Positions 1 to 6,993 of a stretch of 32,920 nucleotides of DNA are shown here, one piece after another. The number at the start of each line of letters is the position of its first letter. Positions within the stretch are counted from its first letter, which is position 1. The stretch covers positions 1 to 32,920 of the forward strand of contig CAMOXZ010000004.1 in assembly GCA_946629545.1 (NCBI GenBank), in the 5' to 3' direction. This DNA is from an uncultured Caryophanales bacterium (GTDB taxonomy: Bacteria > Bacillota_I > Bacilli_A > RF39 > UBA660). The translations under genes and the position numbers were made by a program. The notes beneath the pieces were generated by a model. That model was not told where the DNA came from. It worked only from the letters and a program-made list of their open reading frames with translations, and ran no database searches.

Positions 1-59
1 ACTCTATCGCTAGAAGCAGATTTTGAGTCTGCCGCGTCTACCAATTCCGCCATGGGAGC
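1..59 (-). tRNA. tRNA-Leu (anticodon CAA), 3' part outside window
   Basis: The reverse complement begins GCTCCCA (acceptor 5' arm) followed by TGGCGGAATTGGTAGACGC, the usual D-arm of a bacterial leucine tRNA. The anticodon stem-loop GCAGA-CTCAAAA-TCTGC then follows, with anticodon CAA, which reads UUG. The window ends in what should be the long variable arm of this class II tRNA, so the T-arm and 3' acceptor strand are not visible. An extended -10 element lies just upstream, so the gene probably has its own promoter at the end of scpB. Confidence 0.93.
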
Positions 60-70
60 AGCTATAAAGT

Positions 71-79
71 ATTATAGCA
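71..79 (-). promoter_or_regulatory. extended -10 promoter for tRNA-Leu
   Basis: On the minus strand the sequence TGCTATAAT (TGN plus consensus -10) ends about 12 nt before the tRNA 5' end. No good -35 is visible at 17 nt. It overlaps the spacer between scpB and the tRNA. Confidence 0.5.
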
Positions 80-82
80 TAA

Positions 83-670
83 TTATTCTTCATCAACTAT
101 CTCTTTTTCAGTATATTTTGAAGAGTATAAATCAGTATTTTCATCTTCAGAATCTACTTCTTCAGAAACAAACTCAGATATATCTGGTAAATCTTCTGTA
201 GAAGATAATCCAAAGTAATCTAAGAATTCATTTGTAGTTTCATAAAGAATTGGTCTACCTGGTAATTCACTTCTACCACTTTCTTTAATAAATCCTTTAG
301 CAACAAGTTTTCTAATTATATTAACAGAACCTACTCCTCTTATAGCATCTACTTGAACTCTAGTAATTGGTTCATTATAAGCTATTATTGCAAGTGTCTC
401 TAAAGCTGCTTGTGAAAGTGTATTAGTTTCAGGATTTTCAATTAGTTTTTGATAATACTCTTTATGTTCAAACTTAGTAGTTAATTTAAATCTATTACCT
501 AAAAAATCTATTCTAAGACCACGAGATTCATCTTCATAATCTTTCTTTAATTCCATAATTAAATTCTTAGCAGATTCCTCATCTATTTCTAAAACATCTT
601 CTATTTGTTCTAAAGTTAAACCTTCTTCTCCAACAACAAATAAAAGTCCTTCTAATACTGCTTTATTCAT
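83..670 (-). CDS. scpB: Segregation and condensation protein B (ScpB)
   Basis: ScpB is the winged-helix kleisin partner of the bacterial SMC-ScpA-ScpB condensin, which acts on the nucleoid in chromosome organisation and segregation. The 195-aa product has the family's features: N-terminal MNKAVLEGLLFVVGEEGLT, and the central ALETLAIIAYNEPITR and GRSELPGRPILYETT motifs. The C-terminus is acidic (about residues 160-195), as is common. I place the start at 670 rather than the ORF-track 685, because GAGGTG lies 7 nt before the ATG at 670 and the family begins there. The gene overlaps the scpA stop by 8 bp, which indicates translational coupling in an scpA-scpB operon. Confidence 0.96.
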   Translation of the reverse strand: MNKAVLEGLLFVVGEEGLTLEQIEDVLEIDEESAKNLIMELKKDYEDESRGLRIDFLGNRFKLTTKFEHKEYYQKLIENPETNTLSQAALETLAIIAYNEPITRVQVDAIRGVGSVNIIRKLVAKGFIKESGRSELPGRPILYETTNEFLDYFGLSSTEDLPDISEFVSEEVDSEDENTDLYSSKYTEKEIVDEE

Positions 671-1382
671 TCTTATACACCTCACAAATTATATCATCAA
701 AATTTTCTTCTTGTATAATTCTTATTTCCCTATTCTTAGCCATTTCAAGTATAGCTAAAAATGTAGCCACTACATATTCTTTAGTCATAATAGGAAACAA
801 TTCAAAGAAACTCATTCTATTCTTTTTCTTTAATAAATGTTTAATCTCACTTCTTCTAGAAGATACACTAATCTCATTAACAGTTACTTTTGTATTTAAA
901 GGTTTATTATCTAATTTTCTTTGATAATACTTTTGAAAAGCACTAATTAAATCATCTAATGTAACATCAGCATGTATCTCATGTACCTCTTCTACATAAT
1001 TATTAAAGTTTTCTGGTAACTTAGTAAATATATCTTTTCTTAATAATTCTTTTTCTTGAAGTACTTTAGTAATATCTTTATAAGCTTGATATTCTAATAA
1101 TCTATTAACTAAATCAGTACGAGGATCAACTTCTTCTTCCTCATCTAATTTATTATTTGGAAGTAATAACTTAGATTTTATTTCTATTAATTCAGAAGCA
1201 AGTACTAAGTATTCACTAGATACTTCTAGATTCATTTTTTCTTGTTTTTCTAAGAATTCTACATATTGTTTAGTAATAGATTCTATTTCTATATTCATTA
1301 TATCCATCTTAGATTCTTTAATTAAATGTAATAATAAATCTAATGGTCCTTCAAAATCATTAATTCTAAATTCCATTTCCAT
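663..1382 (-). CDS. scpA: Segregation and condensation protein A (ScpA)
   Basis: ScpA is the kleisin subunit that bridges the heads of the SMC dimer and binds ScpB. The 239-aa protein opens with the diagnostic FRINDFEGPLDLLLHLIKES and ends with the winged-helix segment (MTKEYVVATFLAILEMAKN), the usual length and order. The start at 1382 follows a GGAAG element at good spacing; a second in-frame ATG two codons later is also possible. It is the first gene of the scpAB pair. An extended -10 promoter lies about 23 nt upstream, divergent from the RNHCP-domain gene. Confidence 0.96.
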   Translation of the reverse strand: MEMEFRINDFEGPLDLLLHLIKESKMDIMNIEIESITKQYVEFLEKQEKMNLEVSSEYLVLASELIEIKSKLLLPNNKLDEEEEVDPRTDLVNRLLEYQAYKDITKVLQEKELLRKDIFTKLPENFNNYVEEVHEIHADVTLDDLISAFQKYYQRKLDNKPLNTKVTVNEISVSSRRSEIKHLLKKKNRMSFFELFPIMTKEYVVATFLAILEMAKNREIRIIQEENFDDIICEVYKNE

Positions 1383-1404
1383 CTTATCACTTCCAGACTA
1401 TTAG

Positions 1405-1413
1405 ATTATATCA
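1405..1413 (-). promoter_or_regulatory. extended -10 promoter of scpAB
   Basis: TGATATAAT on the minus strand (TGN plus TATAAT) ends 23 nt before the scpA ATG. The -35 region is poor, as expected for an extended -10 promoter. Confidence 0.55.
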
Positions 1414-1445
1414 TAAAACAAAAAAATAATAAAACACCTATTTTA

Positions 1446-1454
1446 TGTTATAAT
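1446..1454 (+). promoter_or_regulatory. extended -10 promoter of the RNHCP-domain gene
   Basis: TGTTATAAT (TGN plus TATAAT) lies 16 nt before the ATG at 1471. The predicted leader is only about 10 nt and consists almost entirely of the AGGTG ribosome site. No clear -35 is visible. Confidence 0.55.
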
Positions 1455-1470
1455 GTTTTTAGGTGAATTT

Positions 1471-1773
1471 ATGAAAAAATTTAATGAATTAGATGAAGGA
1501 TTTATCTGTGAGAACTGTGGTCAAACCGTTACTCCTCTAGGATACACTTCTAGAGATCATTGTCCATATTGTTTATATTCAAAACATGTAGATATAAATC
1601 CTGGAGATAGAGAAAACACTTGTAAAGGTTTATTAAAACCAATAGAAATAGAAAAATTTAAAGATACTTATAAAATAGTATATAAATGTACTAAGTGTAA
1701 TGAAATTCATAAAAACATAGTAGCTAAAGATGATGATATGAATGAAATTATAAAAATATCTAATATAAATTAA
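1471..1773 (+). CDS. RNHCP-domain protein
   Basis: This is a 100-aa protein of the RNHCP-domain family, whose function is not established. The visible signature is four Cys pairs: CENCG at about residues 13-17, the family-naming motif here as RDHCPYCLYSKHVD followed by PGDR, a lone Cys (NTCKG), and a C-terminal CTKCNE. The cysteines suggest a zinc-binding fold. The start at 1471 has AGGTGA 6 nt upstream; the ORF-track start at 1453 lies inside the promoter. It is a single-gene unit, divergent from scpAB and ended by a hairpin terminator. The motif reads RDHCP rather than RNHCP, a conservative change. Confidence 0.85.
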   Translation: MKKFNELDEGFICENCGQTVTPLGYTSRDHCPYCLYSKHVDINPGDRENTCKGLLKPIEIEKFKDTYKIVYKCTKCNEIHKNIVAKDDDMNEIIKISNIN

Positions 1774-1796
1774 AAAACATCCAACGGATGTTTTTT
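1772..1796. terminator. bidirectional intrinsic terminator
   Basis: A perfect hairpin, AAAAAACATCC-AAC-GGATGTTTTTT, has A/T runs on both sides. It lies between the convergent RNHCP gene (+) and the 433-aa protein gene (-), and overlaps the stop codon of the latter. Confidence 0.88.
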
Positions 1797-3096
1797 ATAA
1801 TTCTACTTTTCCAAATCTAAGTATTGATTTGTAAATATCCTTTTTACTATTTACAGGATCATTTGAAAATACTGAATAATATATTAATTCTTTTTCATCA
1901 CAATAAATAATCTTATATCCATATGAACCATAACCATCATCATCAGACATCTCTTTAGGAACTAATGTTTTTGCTTTAAAAGATTTTATTTCCTTCCCAT
2001 TTTCATCATACACACTTAATAGCATTTCTTCATCAGTAGTGCCTTCTACTAATATATATAATTCACCATTATATACATAATAATCAGAGATGCTACAATT
2101 AACGTCTTCACCAAATTTTTCTTTAATTACTTCATATGTATATTTTATATTATTAACTATATTTAATTCTTTATCAAGAACTAAAAGTCCTGAATACCCA
2201 CGAGTATTTGTATTACTACGAACAAAATATGATATGTATATTCTTTCATTAATTACTCTTATATCGTTATAATCAGTATCAATACCTCTAACCCCTATCA
2301 ATTTATCCAAACTTAAAATTTTCTTTTCAACAAATTCTTTATCTAATACATATAAACTATTTGTACCTTTTGATACACGTTCAGAACCATCAATATAAGA
2401 AAGTATTTGTGAAGCAACTACATAACCATCATCATTTTTATCTAAAATTCTAAATATGCTTTCTTTAAAACTACTAGTATCAAACTTAGATATTTTCTTA
2501 GTTTCATAATTATACATATACAATTCACTCAAACCATATAATGTAACTACTTTATCTTCAACAGAAATTATAGAAGTAATATCCTCTTCAAATCTATGTT
2601 CATCATATAATGAACCATCTTTGTTTAGTATTAATAATCTATTATTTTCATAACCTGTAGTTGGAGAGTAAACACTAATAATAAAGAATAATTTACCTTC
2701 CTTCTCTATCATTTTTTCATTATAAGATATTAGATATTTATTTTCTTTTTTCTCTTTTTTAGATACTATATAATCATTTTCATCATGAATATAATCATAT
2801 GACCATAATTTTTTAAATGTTTCATCATATTTAACAATTCTAATATCATTATCATATTCACCAGTAATGCCACCCTTAATATTATTATTAATATTAGAAA
2901 TCATAATATATCCATCGCTGACTTTTTCTATACGTTGCGGATCCATTTTTGCCATGTCAAATTCATAAGTTGAAAAACCTTTTCCTTCTTTTAAAATACC
3001 ATAAGAAGATTTAGATATTTTATCAAATATTAAACACAAAATTCCAATAATTATAATAACTATTGGAATAATAATTAAAAACATTTTCTTACCCAT
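1795..3096 (-). CDS. Membrane-anchored extracellular protein, unknown function, beta-propeller-like
   Basis: I do not recognise this 433-aa protein. Residues 5-25 (FLIIIPIVIIIIGILCLIF) form a single N-terminal membrane anchor, and the rest should be outside the cell. The remainder is rich in short beta-like repeats such as LLILNKDGSL, LYVLDKEFVE and LLVLDKELNI, spaced through the chain, which suggests a beta-propeller. No Cys lipobox and no C-terminal LPXTG-type sorting signal are present, so it is unlikely to be a sortase substrate. It starts 5 nt after the sortase stop with an AAAGGTGAT ribosome site, so it is co-transcribed with the sortase. It shows a clear membership of this envelope operon but no testable activity. 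Confidence 0.8.
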   Translation of the reverse strand: MGKKMFLIIIPIVIIIIGILCLIFDKISKSSYGILKEGKGFSTYEFDMAKMDPQRIEKVSDGYIMISNINNNIKGGITGEYDNDIRIVKYDETFKKLWSYDYIHDENDYIVSKKEKKENKYLISYNEKMIEKEGKLFFIISVYSPTTGYENNRLLILNKDGSLYDEHRFEEDITSIISVEDKVVTLYGLSELYMYNYETKKISKFDTSSFKESIFRILDKNDDGYVVASQILSYIDGSERVSKGTNSLYVLDKEFVEKKILSLDKLIGVRGIDTDYNDIRVINERIYISYFVRSNTNTRGYSGLLVLDKELNIVNNIKYTYEVIKEKFGEDVNCSISDYYVYNGELYILVEGTTDEEMLLSVYDENGKEIKSFKAKTLVPKEMSDDDGYGSYGYKIIYCDEKELIYYSVFSNDPVNSKKDIYKSILRFGKVEL

Positions 3097-3100
3097 ACTA

Positions 3101-4030
3101 TCACCTTTCCTTTATTAATTTAGCATGTACTACATTTCTATTTTTATTATCATCTGTACAAGTAGATAAAGTAATAATTTTATCTTCTTTACTAATTTCT
3201 ACACCATAATCATATTTACTTCTAGATTTTAGTGTATTAGCAAATCTTTCAAAGTCTTCATCTTTTTCAAAATTTGTTTGTAAATAATAAAGTTCTGGAT
3301 CTATAGTGTAAACTGAGAATACTTCATATATATGTTTACCCTCTTCACTTAAAACAACTATATAGTGATTAGAAGTATTATACCAATCTTCACTAAATAC
3401 ATTAATCAAACTACCAAAAGCAGTTTTATTAGTTAGATTGTGTCCATAGAAGATAGTATTATCATCACTCATATCAGTTGAATTATGATAATCCATAAAA
3501 GTCCAACCACTCATCTTTAAATCACCATTAATATCATGATTTAAATAGAAACTATTATCAGTGCCTTTAACTATAGGATAATTAATATTAGTTCCATCAA
3601 CAGTAAGCCATACTGCTATGTTTTCATTATCTTTTCTTAATTCACTAATAGATATGTCATTTATATTAAGTTTTCCATATCTTCTATATAAATTTAATTC
3701 AGTCTCATCTAATTCTGCCTTTTTTGTATCTACCTTTCTATCATTAATAACACTTGAAGATACATGTGCAACATCATTATTACCATCATAAAATATAATA
3801 TACATATTAACACCAAATAAGAATGCGACTACTATAAATAAAAATGCTACTGCATCATTTTGTTTCCTAGCAAAATACTCTTTTTGTTTTCTAAATATAG
3901 ATAGAGGAATAATCTTATGTAGCAATCCCGCCATAAAAGAAAAATAAAAGAAGAAGCCTTTTGAAAACACAACAAATATTTTGTATAAAAACTCTTCTAT
4001 ACTATTTATTATTTTCTTTATAGTTTTCAT
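3101..4030 (-). CDS. Class B sortase
   Basis: This 309-aa cysteine transpeptidase should cleave a sorting motif on a secreted protein and attach it to peptidoglycan or pilin subunits at the outer membrane face. The catalytic residues are visible: His197 in FYGHNLTN, Cys291 in ITLSTC, and Arg298 seven residues later, followed by VVHAKL as in class B enzymes. The N-terminus is longer than in typical SrtB and has two hydrophobic stretches (about residues 17-43 and 60-81), the second being the likely anchor. The start overlaps the stop of a 45-aa membrane peptide gene (TAATG). No LPXTG or NPQTN substrate is encoded in the window. Confidence 0.9.
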   Translation of the reverse strand: MKTIKKIINSIEEFLYKIFVVFSKGFFFYFSFMAGLLHKIIPLSIFRKQKEYFARKQNDAVAFLFIVVAFLFGVNMYIIFYDGNNDVAHVSSSVINDRKVDTKKAELDETELNLYRRYGKLNINDISISELRKDNENIAVWLTVDGTNINYPIVKGTDNSFYLNHDINGDLKMSGWTFMDYHNSTDMSDDNTIFYGHNLTNKTAFGSLINVFSEDWYNTSNHYIVVLSEEGKHIYEVFSVYTIDPELYYLQTNFEKDEDFERFANTLKSRSKYDYGVEISKEDKIITLSTCTDDNKNRNVVHAKLIKER

Positions 4031-4167
4031 TATATTATTTCCTTATCATAAATAATATTTGTTTTGCTCTTCTTTACATCACGTTTATGTTCTACAACCA
4101 ATACAATATTGCCCGTGATAAAAGATAAAGCCAATATGATGGCAAATATAATATAAACTGTATACAT
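4030..4167 (-). CDS. 45-aa membrane peptide upstream of sortase (not in ORF track)
   Basis: This short gene falls below the ORF-track cutoff. It reads MYTVYIIFAIILALSFITGN, then a charged tail rich in Lys, giving one N-terminal membrane helix (about residues 3-26) and a short positively charged end. A good ribosome site, GAGGTG, lies 5 nt before the ATG. The stop codon overlaps the sortase ATG as TAATG, which is strong evidence that it is translated and coupled to the sortase. Function unknown; by context it could be a small partner of the sortase. Confidence 0.72.
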   Translation of the reverse strand: MYTVYIIFAIILALSFITGNIVLVVEHKRDVKKSKTNIIYDKEII

Positions 4168-4190
4168 AAACTCACCTCTAATCTAAGTAA

Positions 4191-4196
4191 ATTATA
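4191..4196 (-). promoter_or_regulatory. -10 element for the peptide-sortase operon
   Basis: TATAAT on the minus strand lies 23 nt before the ATG of the 45-aa peptide. The -35 is weak (TACATT at 17 nt). The surrounding 4168-4255 gap contains no other gene. Confidence 0.45.
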
Positions 4197-4255
4197 CAAC
4201 AAGTAACACAAAAAATGTAAATAATAAGTGTAAATTTTATATTGCTTTACGTAAA

Positions 4256-4606
4256 TCAATCTTTAGGTTTACATATAAGAGTAAAGAAAAAAGCAAATAA
4301 AATAACTGCAACTATACCAGTAGCTGTTAAATCAAACATTCCCATAAATAAACCTATAACTCCATGTTCACTAGTATTAGAAAGTGCTCCATGTACTAAA
4401 GAATGTCCAAATGAAGTAATAGGAAGTTGTGCACCTCCACCTACTACTTTTATTATTGAATCATATATATGAAAGATATCTAAGAAAGCTCCAACAACCA
4501 CAAACAATGAAGTAATATGTCCGGGTGTTAACTTAGTATTATCTAAAATCATTTGTCCAATTAAACATATTAATCCACAAAATAAAAAAGAATAAACTAA
4601 TTTCAT
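4256..4606 (-). CDS. spoVAE: Stage V sporulation protein AE (SpoVAE/SpoVAEb)
   Basis: This 116-aa, multi-helix membrane protein is part of the SpoVA channel, which moves Ca2+-dipicolinic acid into the forespore and out again at germination. The sequence shows the short SpoVAEb form: a hydrophobic start (LVYSFLFCGLICLIGQMI), the conserved loop GGGAQLPITSFGHSLVHGAL, and a hydrophobic C-terminus. The start overlaps the spoVAD stop as TAATG, with GGAGGTGG upstream. It is the last gene of spoVAC-spoVAD-spoVAE. It resembles SpoVAC (same GFGHS/GFAHS-type loop), as known for this family. Confidence 0.93.
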   Translation of the reverse strand: MKLVYSFLFCGLICLIGQMILDNTKLTPGHITSLFVVVGAFLDIFHIYDSIIKVVGGGAQLPITSFGHSLVHGALSNTSEHGVIGLFMGMFDLTATGIVAVILFAFFFTLICKPKD

Positions 4607-5592
4607 TAAACCACCTCCAAACTAATTGCATGACAAATAGAATTTATATTCTCTTTTTGGTATATTAGTAAAGGAGAAAATAATGCCCCTGTAGCTAGAA
4701 ACAATACTCTCTTTAATTTTTTCTTTTTCATTAATTCATAAATATAAGAATAAACAACTAAAGCACTACATACAGGTCCACTTCCTCCAGCATGTATATC
4801 ACTCTGTTTTTCTAAGTCGTATAACATAACTCCACAATCATTATAATTAGAAAGAATAATATCATATTCTTTATCTAAATAATCTTTAAGTATTTCCATT
4901 CCATACTTACCTAAATCACCTGTAAGAATTAAATCATAGTAACTAACATCTCTACCAGTATCTTTTAAATGTCTAAGTAATGTATCTATAGCACTAGGTG
5001 CCATAACTCTACCCATATCATTAGGATCATTTTCTTTATAATCAATTATTCTTCCTAATGTAGCACAATCTACTCTCACATTACTTTTTTTATTGCTAAG
5101 TAAACAACAAGCACTTCCAGTAGAAGTAAATGTAGAACTATTCTTACGAGGTGCTCCATATTCTGTAGGATATCTAAATTGTTTTTCACTAGTCATATTG
5201 TGAGATGATACTAAAGATATTCCTCTAGAAATAAAACCACCTTCTATAAAATTAGAAACTATAATCATACCTAGTACACTACTACTACAAGCACCATATA
5301 TACCTATAAAATTTCCTATATCTACACTACCATAAGTAGAAGCAGTTATTTGATTTAATAAATCTCCTCCAACTACTAAATCAATAGAATCACTATTTAT
5401 CTTACTTTTTCTTAATAATATATTTAAAGAATCTTTAACTAATCTTATTTCCCCCTTCTCAAATGACTTCTCTCCCATATATAAATCAGAATAGGATTTA
5501 TCAAAGTACTCACCAAGTAATCCATCTTTTTCATAAGGACCAGTTACACAAGAAGTATTATTAAGATAAACATTATTATAATAAAATGTCAT
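4606..5592 (-). CDS. spoVAD: Stage V sporulation protein AD (SpoVAD)
   Basis: SpoVAD is a thiolase-fold protein that binds dipicolinic acid on the spore inner membrane as part of the SpoVA complex. The 328-aa product is close to the usual length. It has the recognisable segments GPYEKDGLLGEYFDKSYSD near the N-terminus, the thiolase-like GACSSSVLGMI, and a C-terminal DIHAGGSGPVCSALVVYSY. It is flanked by TAATG stop/start overlaps with spoVAC and spoVAE, so the three are translationally coupled. The order C-D-E without spoVAA/AB matches the minimal clostridial-type spoVA set. Confidence 0.95.
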   Translation of the reverse strand: MTFYYNNVYLNNTSCVTGPYEKDGLLGEYFDKSYSDLYMGEKSFEKGEIRLVKDSLNILLRKSKINSDSIDLVVGGDLLNQITASTYGSVDIGNFIGIYGACSSSVLGMIIVSNFIEGGFISRGISLVSSHNMTSEKQFRYPTEYGAPRKNSSTFTSTGSACCLLSNKKSNVRVDCATLGRIIDYKENDPNDMGRVMAPSAIDTLLRHLKDTGRDVSYYDLILTGDLGKYGMEILKDYLDKEYDIILSNYNDCGVMLYDLEKQSDIHAGGSGPVCSALVVYSYIYELMKKKKLKRVLFLATGALFSPLLIYQKENINSICHAISLEVV

Positions 5593-6026
5593 TATACTCC
5601 TCCTATCAAGTATCTTATTAATCCTAATATAAAAGCACTAACTACTCCATACACAATAACACTTCCAGCTAACTTAAACATATTAGAACCAATTCCATAT
5701 ATTAATCCTTCATTCTTAGCATCTAAACTACTACTCATAACTGAATGTGCAAAACCTGTTATTGGGATAATAAGTCCACATTTAAACTTAGTAACTAATT
5801 TGTCAAAAAAACCTAAAGAAGTAAATAAACAAGAAATAAATATAAATATAACTATCATATATATAGAACTATCAGTTCTAGATAATTTAAACCAATTCAT
5901 TAAACACTCTATTATTAATTCCGCAAGAAACCCCATTACTCCTCCACATATAAATGAAACAAAAGAATTATAAATTCTATTTTCTTTAGCTTTATGTAAA
6001 TCAGCTATTTCTTTATACCTATCCAT
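5592..6026 (-). CDS. spoVAC: Stage V sporulation protein AC (SpoVAC)
   Basis: SpoVAC is a membrane subunit of the SpoVA dipicolinate channel, described in Bacillus as mechanosensitive. The product has several membrane helices and the family loop IIPITGFAHSVMSSSLDAKN followed by the GSNMFKLAGSVIVYG segment. I start it at the ATG at 6026 (144 aa), because AGGTG lies 5 nt before it; the ORF-track TTG start at 6053 has no ribosome site and lies against the upstream terminator. It is separated from the sigma gene by a terminator and only 25 nt, so it may be transcribed separately or by partial read-through. Confidence 0.93.
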   Translation of the reverse strand: MDRYKEIADLHKAKENRIYNSFVSFICGGVMGFLAELIIECLMNWFKLSRTDSSIYMIVIFIFISCLFTSLGFFDKLVTKFKCGLIIPITGFAHSVMSSSLDAKNEGLIYGIGSNMFKLAGSVIVYGVVSAFILGLIRYLIGGV

Positions 6027-6051
6027 ATAATCACCTATATTTATTTTTTCC

Positions 6052-6080
6052 AAAAAAAAGAAAACTATAACCTAGTTTTC
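6052..6080 (-). terminator. intrinsic terminator after the sporulation sigma gene
   Basis: On the minus strand GAAAACTA-GGTTA-TAGTTTTC is an 8-bp stem followed by eight T. It includes the sigma-factor stop codon and lies only 26 nt before the spoVAC start, splitting the sigma/spoVA cluster. Confidence 0.75.
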
Positions 6081-6673
6081 AATTTTTTAAGTATTTTATT
6101 TTCTTCTCTAGATACCTGTACTTGACTAATACCTAGAATCTTACTAGTTTCACTCTGAGTTAATCCCTCATAATATCTAGAATATATTAATCTTTTCTCC
6201 TTAAGAGATAACTCATCTAATTCATTATTTAAGTCAAGAATTTCAGCACTAGTATTATCATAACTACTAATTTCAATTTGACTATCGTCAATTGAAGTAA
6301 CATCATCGAAAGATAATGCTTCATTAACTAAGTTCTCATCAATTTCTAAGTATAATGAAACTTCTAGATTAGTAGCTTCTCTACCTAGTTTTTGAGAAAT
6401 TATTTCTTTAGTTTTAATTATTTTGTTTTTCAAATCTACTAAATTCTTACTTACTTTTAAACTACTATTTTCTCTTATATATTTATTGACCTCTCCTACG
6501 ATATAGTAATAAGCAAAAGTAGAAAACTTAGTATCATAATTAGAATTATAATGTTTCAAAGCATCTATTAATCCAATCATAGATACTTGGTATAAATCTT
6601 CTCTATCATACTTCTTAGGATATTTACTTATAATACTATATATTAACCCATCATATTGTAAGAGTTCTTCCAT
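6065..6673 (-). CDS. sigF: Sporulation RNA polymerase sigma factor, SigF/SigG type (probably SigF)
   Basis: This 202-aa protein is a sigma-70 factor of the SigF/SigG/SigB group, which directs forespore transcription. Region 2 is clear (DREDLYQVSMIGLIDALKHY, then FSTFAYYYIVGEVNKYIREN), region 3 follows (LGREATNLEVSLYLEI), and the region 4 helix-turn-helix is typical (GLTQSETSKILGISQVQVSR). It is shorter than usual SigF (about 250 aa), mainly at the N-terminus. The ATG has a strong AAAGGAGG site. I favour SigF because two Spo0A boxes lie upstream and spoVA lies downstream, as in Bacillus spoIIA-spoVA. However, spoIIAA and spoIIAB are not beside it, so SigG is not excluded. Confidence 0.82.
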   Translation of the reverse strand: MEELLQYDGLIYSIISKYPKKYDREDLYQVSMIGLIDALKHYNSNYDTKFSTFAYYYIVGEVNKYIRENSSLKVSKNLVDLKNKIIKTKEIISQKLGREATNLEVSLYLEIDENLVNEALSFDDVTSIDDSQIEISSYDNTSAEILDLNNELDELSLKEKRLIYSRYYEGLTQSETSKILGISQVQVSREENKILKKLKTRL

Positions 6674-6724
6674 TATCCTCCTTTCATAAACAATATAAAA
6701 GAAATAATAAAAAACTTCTACTCA

Positions 6725-6733
6725 TTCGACAAA
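6725..6733 (-). promoter_or_regulatory. Spo0A box (perfect) upstream of sigF
   Basis: The minus strand reads TTTGTCGAA, an exact match to the Spo0A-box consensus, 52 nt before the sigma-factor ATG. A second box lies 26 nt further upstream in the same orientation. Confidence 0.6.
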
Positions 6734-6750
6734 ACAAGATAAAAAAAGAA

Positions 6751-6757
6751 TTCGACA
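6751..6757 (-). promoter_or_regulatory. Second Spo0A-like box upstream of sigF
   Basis: The minus strand reads AATGTCGAA, containing the TGTCGAA core, in tandem with the perfect box at 6725-6733. Confidence 0.5.
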
Positions 6758-6775
6758 TTTTATATAAAATTCTAG

Positions 6776-6804
6776 TTGGGATGACCATCTTTCATTCGTA
6801 TAAT
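6776..6804 (+). promoter_or_regulatory. sigma-A-type promoter of the toxin mRNA
   Basis: TTGGGA, a 17-nt spacer and TATAAT on the plus strand predict a transcript start near 6811, about 49 nt before the small peptide ATG. Confidence 0.6.
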
Positions 6805-6835
6805 ATATTAGGAAATACAAAGTTGTTGAGTGCTT

Positions 6836-6852
6836 ACCTCCGGAAAGGAGGT
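6836..6852 (+). promoter_or_regulatory. hairpin sequestering the toxin ribosome site
   Basis: ACCTCC-GGAAA-GGAGGT forms a 6-bp GC-rich stem whose 3' arm is the Shine-Dalgarno sequence of the 24-aa peptide. Two further U-G pairs can extend it. The same ACCTC can instead pair with GAGGT near 6987 in the 3' region. Confidence 0.65.
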
Positions 6853-6859
6853 GGTGTTA

Positions 6860-6934
6860 ATGACAAAGAAAGATTTTTTAATCTCATCTTTAATCATTAT
6901 CATCTTCTTACTTATCCTACTACTTATGAAGTAA
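6860..6934 (+). CDS. 24-aa hydrophobic peptide, candidate type I toxin (not in ORF track)
   Basis: The ORF reads MTKKDFLISSLIIIIFLLIL plus LLMK: a Lys-rich start, one membrane helix (about residues 6-22), and a terminal Lys. This is the usual form of small membrane toxins of type I systems. A very strong ribosome site (AAAGGAGGTGG) precedes it but is locked in a hairpin. It has its own promoter, and a convergent RNA on the opposite strand overlaps its 3' untranslated region. I do not recognise the peptide as a member of a named family. A leader peptide is the alternative, but no plus-strand gene follows. Confidence 0.6.
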   Translation: MTKKDFLISSLIIIIFLLILLLMK

Positions 6935-6943
6935 TGATAATGT

Positions 6944-6975
6944 AAAAAAAAGGCACTCAAGCATAGCTTAAGTGC
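6944..6975 (-). terminator. intrinsic terminator of the antisense RNA
   Basis: A 10-bp stem with one G-U pair (GCACTTAAGC / GCTTGAGTGC) is followed by C and eight T on the minus strand. It would also stop read-through from dut toward sigF. Confidence 0.75.
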
Positions 6976-6993
6976 ATAACCCAATTGAGGTGA

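Noticed and set aside
1435-1465. CACCTA...TAGGTG inverted repeat around the RNHCP -10
   Set aside because: Only 6 bp per arm, and the 3' arm is simply the ribosome site; no convincing operator.
2090-2272. 60-aa plus ORF inside the 433-aa gene
   Set aside because: Antisense shadow of a convincing minus-strand gene. The same applies to the plus ORFs at 4242, 7754, 7837, 13630, 15648, 16073, 18493, 18996, 20424, 21509, 27019, 29511 and 29858.
4168-4255. Possible terminator after spoVAE (TTTACGTAAA palindrome)
   Set aside because: No loop and no T run, so it is not an intrinsic terminator; no other gene or signal beyond the -10 is visible in this gap.
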